Positions 1 to 7,046 of a DNA stretch of 16,027 bases are shown here, one piece after another. Position numbers and translations under genes: made by a program. Source of the DNA: Methanobacteriota archaeon (GTDB taxonomy: Archaea > Halobacteriota > Methanocellia > Methanocellales > Methanocellaceae); the NCBI GenBank assembly GCA_023436075.1, contig JAEZKS010000001.1, positions 1-16,027 of the forward strand, read 5' to 3'. How positions within the stretch are numbered: the stretch's first letter is position 1; each line of letters begins with the position of its first letter. The notes beneath the pieces are model-generated. The model did no database searches. It saw nothing but the letters and a program-made list of their open reading frames with translations, and had not been told where the DNA came from.

Positions 1-1
1 G

Positions 2-442
2 TGCGGAACCTGCACCGGCAGCTGCCCCCAGGGCCGCCGCAACGCGCTCCGGACCCGCAAGGTCATGCGCATGGTCTCGCTCGGCCTCAAGGAAGAGCTC
101 CTGCACGACGACTCCATCTGGTACTGCTCGACCTGCTACACCTGCACTGACAGGTGCCCCAGGCACGTCAAGCCGACCGACGTCATCATGGCGCTGAGGA
201 ACATGGCCACCAGGCAGTACCTGGTGCCGAAGAACTTCCTGGCGAACCTGACGTTCATCTCCCAGACGGGCCACGCGGTGCCGAACAACGACGCCAACAG
301 GGCTCTGCGGGTCAAGCTCGGCCTGTCGAAGGAGCCGCCAACGACGGCCTCCCACCCCGAATACATCCCGGGCATCATGAAGATCCTCGAGGCCACGGGC
401 ATGATGGACATCAAAGCCCACGTTGAGGGGGCGAAGAAATGA
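2..442 (+). CDS. hdrC: Heterodisulfide reductase subunit C (3' part, start lies before the window)
   Basis: HdrC is the small iron-sulfur subunit of HdrABC, which reduces the heterodisulfide CoM-S-S-CoB. It relays electrons between HdrA and the catalytic HdrB. The visible 146 residues read in one frame from base 2. They begin inside the first [4Fe-4S] motif (CGTCTGSCP, the last three Cys of a CxxCxxCxxxCP motif). The second complete motif, CSTCYTCTDRCP, lies about 25 residues further on. This pair of ferredoxin-type motifs followed by a helical tail is the HdrC pattern. The soluble methanogen type is indicated by the hdrB-hdrA-mvhD neighbours and by the lack of any membrane segment. The stop codon overlaps the hdrB start (ATGA), so translation is probably coupled. 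The truncation is caused by the window edge, not by mutation. Confidence 0.95.
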   Translation, partial: CGTCTGSCPQGRRNALRTRKVMRMVSLGLKEELLHDDSIWYCSTCYTCTDRCPRHVKPTDVIMALRNMATRQYLVPKNFLANLTFISQTGHAVPNNDANRALRVKLGLSKEPPTTASHPEYIPGIMKILEATGMMDIKAHVEGAKK

Positions 443-1350
443 GTCACGCAGCATCTAACAAATCATCGCTATACTTAGGCTGTATCGCACCGAACAGGTA
501 CCCCGGTATAGAAGTCGCGACTATCAAGACCGCGAAGAACCTGGGCATCGAGCTCGTAGACCTCGTGGGCGCATCCTGCTGCCCTGCTCCGGGCGCATTC
601 GGCTCCATGGACATCCTGACCTGGGAAGCCCTGGCAGCGAGGAACATCTGCCTGTCCGAGAAGATGGGCCTGGACTGCACCGTCGTATGCAACGGCTGCT
701 ACAAGTCGCTGTACGACGTTAACGAGAAGCTCAAGGAGAACCCTGCCGAGATGGCAAAGGTCAACGAGCTGCTGAAGCTCGCCGACATGGAGTTCAAGGG
801 CACCATCGAGGTCAGGCACATCGCAGAGCAACTCTACAAAGACGTAGGGGTCAAGAAGATCAGGGACAGCGTTGTCACCCCACTGAACGGCCTGAAGGTC
901 GCCATCCACTACGGCTGCCACATGCTCAAGCCCGCCAGGGACCGCAAGTTCAACGACCCGAAGTTCGGCACAGAGTACCCGACCTTCCTTGATGAGATGG
1001 TCGAGGCGCTGGGCGCGAAGAGCGTTGACTACAAGGAAAAGATGATGTGCTGCGGAGCCGGCGGAGGCGTCCGTGGCTACAAGATCGACTATGCACTGGA
1101 CATGACGAACGAGAAGCTCAGGAACATGCAGGAAGCCGGCGTCGACTGTATCGTCGATGTCTGTCCGTTCTGCCACCTGCAGTTCGACAAGGGCCAGCAG
1201 GAGATCAAGGAAAAGTTCGGCGATGTCTACAACATCCCGGTGCTGCACTACTCGCAGCTTCTGGGCCTCGCCCAGGGCTTAAGCCCGGCAGAGCTCGGCC
1301 TGAGTGTGCACGCGATACCTGTAGACAAAGTGCTGGATAAGATTGTGTGA
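439..1350 (+). CDS. hdrB: Heterodisulfide reductase subunit B
   Basis: HdrB is the catalytic subunit that cleaves CoM-S-S-CoB on two non-cubane [4Fe-4S] clusters. The 303-residue protein shows both CCG-type cysteine sets that bind these clusters. Set one is C15, C47-C48 and C84/C87. Set two is C160, C204-C205 and C242/C245 (within CPFC). The length is normal for the family and there is no membrane segment. The start is ATG at 439, overlapping the hdrC stop by four bases, with a GAGGGGG ribosome-binding site at 425-431. hdrA follows after 10 bases. In known HdrABC complexes HdrB and HdrC form the arm that receives the high-potential electron of the bifurcation at HdrA. All cluster ligands appear intact. 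Confidence 0.96.
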   Translation: MSHAASNKSSLYLGCIAPNRYPGIEVATIKTAKNLGIELVDLVGASCCPAPGAFGSMDILTWEALAARNICLSEKMGLDCTVVCNGCYKSLYDVNEKLKENPAEMAKVNELLKLADMEFKGTIEVRHIAEQLYKDVGVKKIRDSVVTPLNGLKVAIHYGCHMLKPARDRKFNDPKFGTEYPTFLDEMVEALGAKSVDYKEKMMCCGAGGGVRGYKIDYALDMTNEKLRNMQEAGVDCIVDVCPFCHLQFDKGQQEIKEKFGDVYNIPVLHYSQLLGLAQGLSPAELGLSVHAIPVDKVLDKIV

Positions 1351-1360
1351 GGTGAAAAGA

Positions 1361-3337
1361 ATGGCAAACGGTAAACCTAACAGAGTCGGAGTCTTCATCT
1401 GTCACTGCGGCACTAACATCGCCGGAACCGTGAACATCGAGGATCTCAAGGCCTATGCCAAGACCCTTCCGAACGTCGTTCACGTCGACAACTACACTTA
1501 CATGTGCTCGACTCCCGGCCAGACCAAGATCCGGGACTCCATCAAGGAACACAACCTTGAGGCTGTCGTAGTAGCAGCATGCTCGCCCCGTATGCACGAG
1601 CCGACCTTCAGGAAGGCATCCGCAGCGGGCGGACTGAACCCGTTCATCTTCGAGATGGCCAACATCCGTGAGCAGTCCTCGTGGATCCACATGAAGGAGC
1701 CCGAGCGCGCAACGGAGAAGGCAAAGGACATCGTCAGGATGTCCGTGGCGAGGGCAACGCTGCTCGAGCCGCTCGAGACCAAGTTCATCCCGGTCGAGAA
1801 GTCCGTCATGATCATCGGCGCGGGCGTTGCGGGCATCCAGGCAGCCCTGGAAACCGCTGACTCGGGCATCACCACTTACCTGGTCGAAGCTACCCCGTCC
1901 ATCGGCGGCAACATGTCGAGGCTGGACAAGACGTTCCCGACCCTCGACTGCTCCCAGTGTATCCTGACCCCGAAGATGGTGGATGTCGAGAGGCACCCCA
2001 ACATCAAGCTGATGACCTACAGCGAAGTCAAGAAGGTCGACGGGTATATCGGCAACTTCACGGTCACCGTGAAGCAGAAGCCGAGAGGCGTGGACATCGA
2101 CGCATGCAATGGCTGCGGCGACTGCGCGGACGTATGCCCGGTCAACCGGCCAAACGAGTTCGAGCTCGGCATGGCCCCCAGGAAGGCCATCTACGTGCCC
2201 TTCCCGCAAGCAGTGCCCCTGAAGTTCACCGTGGACTTCGACTCGTGCGTCAAGTGCGAGCTGTGCGTCAAGAAGTGCGGCGACAAGAAAGCCATCAACC
2301 TTGAAGACAAGGGCAAGGACGTAGAAGTCAAGGTCGGCACGATCATCGTCGCTACCGGCTTCGACCTGTACGCGATCGAGAACAAGGACGAGTGGGGCTA
2401 CAAGCGGTTCGACAACGTGATCACCGGCCTCCAGTTCGAGAGACTCATCAACGCGTCGGGCCCGACCGGCGGCAAGCTCATCAGGCCGTCTGACGGCCAG
2501 AAGCCGCACAGCGTGGCATTCGTGCTCTGCGCCGGCTCGAGAGACCAGGACGCCAACCCGTACTGCTCGAGAGTCTGCTGTATGTACTCGCTGAAGCACG
2601 CCCACCAGATCATGGAGAAGATGCCGGGTGTCGTACCCTACATATTCTACATGGACATCAGGGCGTTCGGCAAGGCATACGAAGAGTTCTACTACAGGAT
2701 TCAGGAAGAGGGCGCCAAGTTCATCCGTGGCAGGGTCGCCAAGATCCAGGAGCTCCCGGACAAGAACCTGTTCATCCAGGCAGAGGACTCGCTGCTGGGC
2801 ACCCCGGTATCCCTCGAGGCCGAAATGGTCGTTCTCGCGAACGCCATCATCCCAAAGGCGGAAACCGAGGCGCTCCGGAACAAGCTGACCATCAGCAGAA
2901 GCCCGGACAAGTTCCTGCTCGAGGCACACCCGAAGCTGAACCCGTTCTCGACATCGACGGACGGTATCTTCCTCGCAGGCTGCTGCCAGGGCCCCAAGGA
3001 CATTCCCGACACAGTAGCTCAGGCCGCCGGTGCGGCTGCGGCTGCATGCGTGCCTATCAACCAGGGCAAAGTCTCGCTTGAGCCGATCGCGGCCAAGGTC
3101 ATTGACGAGTACTGCTCGGGCTGCGGCGTCTGCGGAAGCCTGTGCCCGTACAAGGCCATCACCCTTGAGGATGTCGGCGAAGGCCACAGGAGAGCCAAGG
3201 TCAACGATGCAATGTGCAAGGGCTGCGGCACCTGCGGCGGCGCGTGCCCCGCAAAGGCCATAACCATGCAGCACTTCAAGAACGACCAGATCAGGGCACA
3301 GATATCTGCTCTGTTCACCCCGGCGGGAGGCGCTTAA
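1361..3337 (+). CDS. hdrA: Heterodisulfide reductase subunit A, bifurcating flavoprotein
   Basis: HdrA carries the FAD that splits electron pairs, sending one electron to the heterodisulfide and one to ferredoxin or Fwd. I place the start at ATG 1361 (658 residues), preceded by GAGGTGA at 1349-1355. An upstream in-frame TTG at 1343 overlaps hdrB and has no comparable site. Visible parts are an N-terminal Cys-containing region (C14, C16, C49, C74), the FAD-binding GAGVAG at 153-158, a CSQC near 197-200, and four ferredoxin-type clusters. These clusters are at 249-259 (CNGCGDCADVCP), 296-306 (the usual Pro after the last Cys is Gly), 585-595 and 619-629. Some methanogens use selenocysteine in HdrA; here the ORF runs through with Cys and no internal UGA. 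The gene lies one base upstream of mvhD. Confidence 0.96.
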   Translation: MANGKPNRVGVFICHCGTNIAGTVNIEDLKAYAKTLPNVVHVDNYTYMCSTPGQTKIRDSIKEHNLEAVVVAACSPRMHEPTFRKASAAGGLNPFIFEMANIREQSSWIHMKEPERATEKAKDIVRMSVARATLLEPLETKFIPVEKSVMIIGAGVAGIQAALETADSGITTYLVEATPSIGGNMSRLDKTFPTLDCSQCILTPKMVDVERHPNIKLMTYSEVKKVDGYIGNFTVTVKQKPRGVDIDACNGCGDCADVCPVNRPNEFELGMAPRKAIYVPFPQAVPLKFTVDFDSCVKCELCVKKCGDKKAINLEDKGKDVEVKVGTIIVATGFDLYAIENKDEWGYKRFDNVITGLQFERLINASGPTGGKLIRPSDGQKPHSVAFVLCAGSRDQDANPYCSRVCCMYSLKHAHQIMEKMPGVVPYIFYMDIRAFGKAYEEFYYRIQEEGAKFIRGRVAKIQELPDKNLFIQAEDSLLGTPVSLEAEMVVLANAIIPKAETEALRNKLTISRSPDKFLLEAHPKLNPFSTSTDGIFLAGCCQGPKDIPDTVAQAAGAAAAACVPINQGKVSLEPIAAKVIDEYCSGCGVCGSLCPYKAITLEDVGEGHRRAKVNDAMCKGCGTCGGACPAKAITMQHFKNDQIRAQISALFTPAGGA

Positions 3338-3338
3338 A

Positions 3339-3872
3339 ATGGCTGATGAATTCGAACCAAAAATCCTGGGCATACTTTGCAACTGGTGTACCTACGCAGG
3401 CTCTGACCTGGCAGGCACATCCCGTATCCAGTATCCGCCCAACGTCCGCGTCGTCCGCATCATGTGCACGGGTCGTGTCGACCCGGCCTTCATCCTGGAG
3501 GCCTTCAGCCTGGGCGCAGACGCGGTCCTGGTATCCGGCTGCCACATCGGCGACTGCCACTACATAGCCGGCAACTACAAGGCGAGGCGCCGCATCGCGC
3601 TGACCAGAAAGGTCCTGGAAGAGTTCGGCCTTGATGGCAAGAGACTCAAGATGACTTTCGTCTCGGCATCCGAAGGTGCCCTGTGGGCAGAAGTCGTCAA
3701 GAACATGGTCAACGACATCAAGAAGCTGGGCCCGACCCCGGTACAGAAGCGGGTCAAGGCTGCGGGCGCTGTGGCTCACGGAGCTGCGGGTGCCGCGGAC
3801 GATGACCTCGCCGAGCTCCAGAAGATAGGCGCTGGTAAGAAAGTCGAAGCTGCCCCGGTCCAGAAGAGCTGA
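3339..3872 (+). CDS. mvhD: MvhD-type [2Fe-2S] electron-transfer subunit (VhuD/FlpD family)
   Basis: MvhD connects an electron-input enzyme (F420-non-reducing hydrogenase MvhAG or formate dehydrogenase) to HdrA. The protein has 177 residues. The conserved core spans about residues 8-130 and carries five Cys: C14 and C17 (CNWC), C43, C68 and C73, consistent with the family's iron-sulfur site. Beyond about residue 132 there is an unusual tail of some 45 residues, rich in Ala, Lys and Gly. Family members I know of end near the core (about 140 residues), so the tail is an extension. The start ATG is one base after the hdrA stop, with GGGAGGCG at 3324-3331. No hydrogenase or formate dehydrogenase gene is in the window, so the electron donor cannot be decided here. 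Confidence 0.92.
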   Translation: MADEFEPKILGILCNWCTYAGSDLAGTSRIQYPPNVRVVRIMCTGRVDPAFILEAFSLGADAVLVSGCHIGDCHYIAGNYKARRRIALTRKVLEEFGLDGKRLKMTFVSASEGALWAEVVKNMVNDIKKLGPTPVQKRVKAAGAVAHGAAGAADDDLAELQKIGAGKKVEAAPVQKS

Positions 3873-3900
3873 AACGGGGACTATCCAAGGAGACCCGAGA

Positions 3901-3975
3901 ATGAGAATGACAAAGACGAACATTAATCCTGGCAGGACCGCAAGGTCCTGTCCTTCGATGGCCGGGAAGGTGTGA
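3901..3975 (+). CDS. 24-codon ORF resembling the N-terminus of FwdD; gene remnant or leader peptide
   Basis: This ORF lies in the 106-base gap between mvhD and fwdA. It has a strong Shine-Dalgarno sequence (AAGGAGA, 3887-3893, seven bases before the ATG). It ends with TGA three bases before the fwdA start, an arrangement suited to translational coupling. The peptide contains NPGRTARSCPSMAGK. From memory, FwdD/FmdD (the molybdopterin-binding D subunit) begins with an N/TxGRTxxQGxxMxxGK-like segment, so I infer a truncated fwdD start. Known fwd operons can run D-B-A-C; here a D-like stub precedes A-C and B is absent. A hairpin (3931-3952) lies inside the ORF. The alternative is a regulatory leader peptide unrelated to FwdD. 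The ORF is seen directly; the homology is not verified. Confidence 0.42.
   Translation: MRMTKTNINPGRTARSCPSMAGKV
3931..3952 (+). promoter_or_regulatory. GNRA-capped hairpin in the mvhD-fwdA spacer
   Basis: CAGGACC (3933-3939), loop GCAA (3940-3943) and GGTCCTG (3944-3950) form a perfect 7-bp stem closed by a GNRA-type tetraloop. It can be extended to 9 bp with one G-U and one G-C pair (GGCAGGACC with GGTCCTGTC). There is no T-run after it, so it is not a typical terminator. It lies about 30 bases before the fwdA start codon and inside the 24-codon ORF. It could affect translation, mRNA processing or relative expression of the hdr and fwd parts. The role is inferred only from position. Confidence 0.45.
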
Positions 3976-3978
3976 GCC

Positions 3979-5733
3979 ATGACTGCTAAATCTACCGCAG
4001 CTAAAAATGAGCTGTTAATAAAGAACGGGTTCGTATATGACCCCACCCATGGCATCAAGGGCGACGTGAAAGACATCGCTATCCTGAACGGCAAGATCGT
4101 CGAGGCCTCCAAGCTTTCGACTAAAGCGAAGGTCATCGACGCCAAGGGCAAGGTCGTCATGGCGGGCGGCGTAGACGTCCACACGCACGTCGCGGGCGCC
4201 AAGGTCAACGTGGGCCGCATGTACAGGCCCGAGGACAAGCTTCACGACCCCAACCTCCGTACCCATACGGACATGCTGAGGGGAGGCGGAGGCTTCTCCG
4301 TGCCCACCACGTTCGAGACTGCCTACAGGTATGCCAAACTGGGCTACACCTATGTCAACGAGGCGGCCATGCCGCCCCTGCTGGCGAGGCACACTCACGA
4401 AGAGATCCATGACACCCCGATCCTTGATCAGACCGCATACACGCTGTTTGGCAACAACTGGCTCGTGATGGAATACATCAAGAAGAACCAGCCGGAGAAC
4501 CTGGACGCTTTCATCGCATGGATGCTGAAGGCCACCAAGGGCTTCGCGATCAAGATCGTCAACCCGGGCGGAACCGAAGCCTGGGCATGGGGCAAGAACT
4601 GCACGGACATCGACGACCCGGTGCCATACTTCGACGTCACGCCGAAGGAGATCGTCCAGGGCCTGGCCGGCGCCAACGAGCGTCTCGGCCTGCCGCACTC
4701 GATCCACCTCCACGGCAACAACCTGGGCCACCCAGGCAACTACACTACGACCCTGAAGACAATGGCGCTGACGGAAGGTCTCAAGACCAACAAGAAGTCC
4801 GGCAGAGACCAGAACATGCACTTCACGCACACGCAGTTCAACTCTTACGGAGGCACTGCGTGGAAGGACTTCCACTCCAAGGCCGATGCAATAGCGGACT
4901 ACGTGAACAGCCACGACCACCTGACCATCGATGTCGGCTTCGTCACGCTCGACGAGACCACGACGATGACGGCGGACGGGCCGTTCGAGTTCGTGCTGCA
5001 CTCGACCAACCACATGAAATGGGCTAACCTCGACGTCGAGCTGGAAACCGGCTCGGGCGTGGTGCCATTCATCTACGACCCGAAGAACCACATCTTCGGC
5101 ATCCAGTGGGCCGTGGGCCTCGAGCTCGCGCTACTGGTCAAGGACCCGTGGAAGTGCTTCGTGACTACCGACCACCCGAATGCAGGTCCGTTCACCCGGT
5201 ACCCGGTCATCATGGCCTGGCTCATGAGCAAGAAGGCAAGGGACGGCCGCCTGGACACGCTGCACAAGTGGGTCAGGGAAAGGTCAAAGGTCGGCGAGAT
5301 CTCGAGAGAGCTGACGCTCTACGACATCGCGACGATGACGAGGGCGGGCCCGGCGAAGGCGCTCGGCATGGCCAAGAACAAGGGCCATCTCGGCGTCGGC
5401 GCGGACGCAGACGTATCGATCTACAGCTTCAACCCGAAGACCCAGGACAGCACAAAGGATACCGACGGACTTATCCACGCGTTCTCGAGCGCGGCCTACA
5501 CCATCAAGGGCGGCGACATCGTCGTCAAGGACGGCGAGGTCGTATCGCTGGGCGGAGATAAGCAGACGATCTGGACCGATGCGGACGGGTTCAACAACAA
5601 GGAAGTCGTCGACGACATCGTGAACAAGTTCCTGAAGTACTACTCGGTCACCCTGAACAACTACCCGGTGCAGGAGCCATACGCGCCACACCAGACGGTT
5701 GTCAAGGCCGGGCCGCTCGCGGGAGGCAACTAA
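3979..5733 (+). CDS. fwdA: Formylmethanofuran dehydrogenase subunit A
   Basis: FwdA is the amidohydrolase-like subunit that condenses formate with methanofuran to give formylmethanofuran, the second half of the CO2-fixing reaction of the Fwd/Fmd complex. The 584-residue protein has the expected length. Metal-site residues of the binuclear zinc centre are recognisable: the HxH pair H68/H70 (VDVHTH), a candidate carboxylated lysine K192 (AIKIVNPGG), His residues in the IHLHGNN segment, and D398 (TTDHPNAG). The start ATG follows GGAAGGTG at 3965-3972 and lies three bases after the stop of the 24-codon ORF. fwdC follows after one base. The sequence does not show whether the complex uses tungsten or molybdenum, so fmdA is an equally fair name. 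Confidence 0.95.
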   Translation: MTAKSTAAKNELLIKNGFVYDPTHGIKGDVKDIAILNGKIVEASKLSTKAKVIDAKGKVVMAGGVDVHTHVAGAKVNVGRMYRPEDKLHDPNLRTHTDMLRGGGGFSVPTTFETAYRYAKLGYTYVNEAAMPPLLARHTHEEIHDTPILDQTAYTLFGNNWLVMEYIKKNQPENLDAFIAWMLKATKGFAIKIVNPGGTEAWAWGKNCTDIDDPVPYFDVTPKEIVQGLAGANERLGLPHSIHLHGNNLGHPGNYTTTLKTMALTEGLKTNKKSGRDQNMHFTHTQFNSYGGTAWKDFHSKADAIADYVNSHDHLTIDVGFVTLDETTTMTADGPFEFVLHSTNHMKWANLDVELETGSGVVPFIYDPKNHIFGIQWAVGLELALLVKDPWKCFVTTDHPNAGPFTRYPVIMAWLMSKKARDGRLDTLHKWVRERSKVGEISRELTLYDIATMTRAGPAKALGMAKNKGHLGVGADADVSIYSFNPKTQDSTKDTDGLIHAFSSAAYTIKGGDIVVKDGEVVSLGGDKQTIWTDADGFNNKEVVDDIVNKFLKYYSVTLNNYPVQEPYAPHQTVVKAGPLAGGN

Positions 5734-5734
5734 A

Positions 5735-6535
5735 ATGGAAAAAGTAACCTTAACTCCTAACGGCGAAAAGTACCTGGTGCTCGAGGCCGACTGCATTACG
5801 CCGGACGCCTTCGCGGGCAAAACGCTCGAACAGATCGCCGACTTACCCGTATGGGAGGGCAACACCGTCCACAGGCTGGGCAAGTTCTTCGACATCAGCG
5901 GCAACACGGCCGCTGCTGCCGCAGACCAGGCCATAGTCGTCAACGGCAACGTCCCCCGTGTCAAGTACATCGGCACCAAGATGACTGCCGGTGCAGTCCT
6001 CGTCAAGGGCGACGTCGACATGTACGTCGGCGCCTGGATGAAGGGCGGCTCCATCCTCGTCAAGGGCAACGCAGACCACTTCGCAGGCATCCAGATGGAA
6101 GGCGGCGACCTCGTCATCGAGGGCAACGCCGGCAACTACCTGGGCGCCAGCTACCGTGGCGACTGGCGGGGCATGAAGGGCGGCAACATCCTGGTCAAGG
6201 GCAACGCAGGAAGCGACCTGGGCGAATACATGATCGGAGGCACGATCACCATCATGGGCAATGCAGGCGTACAGGCCGGCATCCATGCGGGCAGAGCTGT
6301 CGGGGCCAAGGAGCCCGGCGGCAAGATCGTGATCTACGGCAACTCGCCGGGACGCGTCGGCGCCCAGATGGTCCGGGGCAACATCTACGTGCTCGGGAAC
6401 ATCCAGTGCATGCTGCCAGGCTTCGCGATGAAGGAAACCCAGGAGATCGACTTCGACGGCAAGAAAGTGTCGTTCACCGTCTACTCCGGGGACCGTGCCG
6501 AGGCCGGAAAGGGCACGCTCTACGTGAAGGCATAA
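5735..6535 (+). CDS. fwdC: Formylmethanofuran dehydrogenase subunit C
   Basis: FwdC is a structural beta-helix subunit related to the C-terminal (alpha) domain of glutamate synthase, and it helps hold the FwdABC(D) core together. The protein has 266 residues from ATG 5735, with GGGAGG at 5721-5726. A longer in-frame reading from 5699 overlaps fwdA and lacks a good start signal. Residues from about 80 to 230 consist of short repeats of the type GGxIxVxGNAxxxxG (for example MKGGSILVKGNA, MKGGNILVKGNAG, PGGKIVIYGNSPG), diagnostic of this family. This is the last gene of the operon, since a terminator follows within 20 bases. fwdB, fwdD, fwdF and fwdG must be elsewhere if the complex is complete. 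Confidence 0.95.
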   Translation: MEKVTLTPNGEKYLVLEADCITPDAFAGKTLEQIADLPVWEGNTVHRLGKFFDISGNTAAAAADQAIVVNGNVPRVKYIGTKMTAGAVLVKGDVDMYVGAWMKGGSILVKGNADHFAGIQMEGGDLVIEGNAGNYLGASYRGDWRGMKGGNILVKGNAGSDLGEYMIGGTITIMGNAGVQAGIHAGRAVGAKEPGGKIVIYGNSPGRVGAQMVRGNIYVLGNIQCMLPGFAMKETQEIDFDGKKVSFTVYSGDRAEAGKGTLYVKA

Positions 6536-6551
6536 AGTATCAAGATCGAAA

Positions 6552-6590
6552 GGACATCTCCACTTGTGGAGATGTTCAGTCTATTTTATT
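6552..6590 (+). terminator. Hairpin and T-rich terminator of the hdr-fwd operon
   Basis: GGACATCTCCA (6552-6562) and TGGAGATGTTC (6567-6577) form an 11-bp stem (one G-U pair) around a CTTG loop. A T-rich stretch, agtctattttatt, follows immediately. It starts 17 bases after the fwdC stop, so it is well placed to end the operon. Confidence 0.75.
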
Positions 6591-6707
6591 CAATGTTTCA
6601 CAGGAGAGCCCTGCGAGTCGGCGCCTCGCGCGCGTTTACGTACCGAGTGAGCTGAGCGACGGTTCTCCATGGATAGCTATTACACTTGGCGGCCTTGTTC
6701 AGGACCC
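6591..6707. other. Non-coding spacer upstream of the palindromic element
   Basis: No start/ribosome-site combination or protein pattern supports a gene here. ORFs that cross it on both strands run into the downstream palindrome and encode low-complexity Leu-Gly-Ala or Ala-Arg-Gln strings, as expected from translating a 9-bp repeat. The stretch 6603-6668 begins with ggagagcc and ends with ggttctcc, which could pair loosely, and contains a GC-rich segment near 6618-6634. I assign no function. Confidence 0.5.
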
Positions 6708-6943
6708 TCGTACAACGGAAACTCTCGCCAAGGGCGCCAAGTGGACGAAGCTCGCCAGGATGTTTCAGCGCGCCAAGCACGCCAAGGAGCCAAGCTCGCC
6801 AAGGACTGTTGATAAAACTGCTCCATGTATGCCTTTGTTTAAAAAAGTCTTGGCGTGCTTGGCTCCTTGGCGTGCTTGGCGCGCTGTAAGCGTCTTGGCG
6901 AGCTTCGTCCACTTGGCGCCCTTGGCGAGAAGATCGTACAACG
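6708..6943. repeat. 10-bp direct repeats flanking the palindrome (possible target-site duplication)
   Basis: TCGTACAACG occurs at 6708-6717 and again, in the same orientation, at 6934-6943. The copies lie 5 and 3 bases outside the two arms of the palindrome. Identical short direct repeats tightly flanking an inverted-repeat element are the usual mark of transposition or integration. A chance 10-base match at exactly these places is unlikely but cannot be excluded by reading alone. Confidence 0.55.
6718..6933. repeat. Palindromic element with arms made of 9-bp nnCGCCAAG units
   Basis: The left arm (6723-6807) and right arm (6845-6930) are inverted copies around a loop of about 37 bases. Bases 6723-6757 match the reverse complement of 6896-6930 over 35 positions without a mismatch. 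Bases 6772-6801 match 6851-6880 with one mismatch, and the piece between is diverged. Each arm also has an internal period: from 6724 the left arm reads as consecutive 9-bp units with consensus nnCGCCAAG (CTCGCCAAG, GGCGCCAAG, two diverged units, CGCGCCAAG, CACGCCAAG, one 8-bp unit, CTCGCCAAG and others). As RNA or single-stranded DNA it would form a very long hairpin. It resembles a non-autonomous mobile or REP-like intergenic element. No transposase is nearby. Confidence 0.85.
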
Positions 6944-6996
6944 CATAGCCGAAACAAGGGCAAATGGCAAAGCCTATTTTTAGAGTATGTAGGCGG

Positions 6997-7025
6997 GAAA
7001 AGTCTAACGAAAAGTCTATATAAAA
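6997..7025 (+). promoter_or_regulatory. Archaeal promoter with duplicated GAAAAGTCTA box
   Basis: The sequence CTATATAAAA (7016-7025) is a good archaeal TATA box, with a purine-rich BRE-like stretch just upstream. Its centre lies about 27 bases before the ATG at 7047, so transcription should start at or next to the start codon (leaderless mRNA). The decamer GAAAAGTCTA appears twice, at 6997-7006 and 7009-7018. The second copy overlaps the BRE/TATA region, so the pair could be an operator for a repressor or activator. Confidence 0.6.
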
Positions 7026-7046
7026 TATTGAACATCTCTTTACGGG

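Noticed and set aside
1205..3382. 725-residue minus-strand ORF opposite hdrA
   Set aside because: It lies entirely antisense to hdrA, which has clear cofactor motifs. The composition (Val, Leu, Asp, Arg, His rich) is typical of the reverse reading of GC-rich codons, and there is no domain or start signal.
4015..5091. 358-residue minus-strand ORF opposite fwdA
   Set aside because: It is a shadow of fwdA; codon-periodicity artefact with no recognisable protein pattern.
6686..6889. 67-residue plus-strand ORF within the palindrome
   Set aside because: It shows the same repeat translated on the other strand; similar peptides appear on both strands because the element is an inverted repeat.
6718..6933. 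CRISPR array as an explanation of the CGCCAAG repeats
   Set aside because: Units are about 9 bp with no spacers and are arranged as an inverted pair; there is no cas gene in the window.
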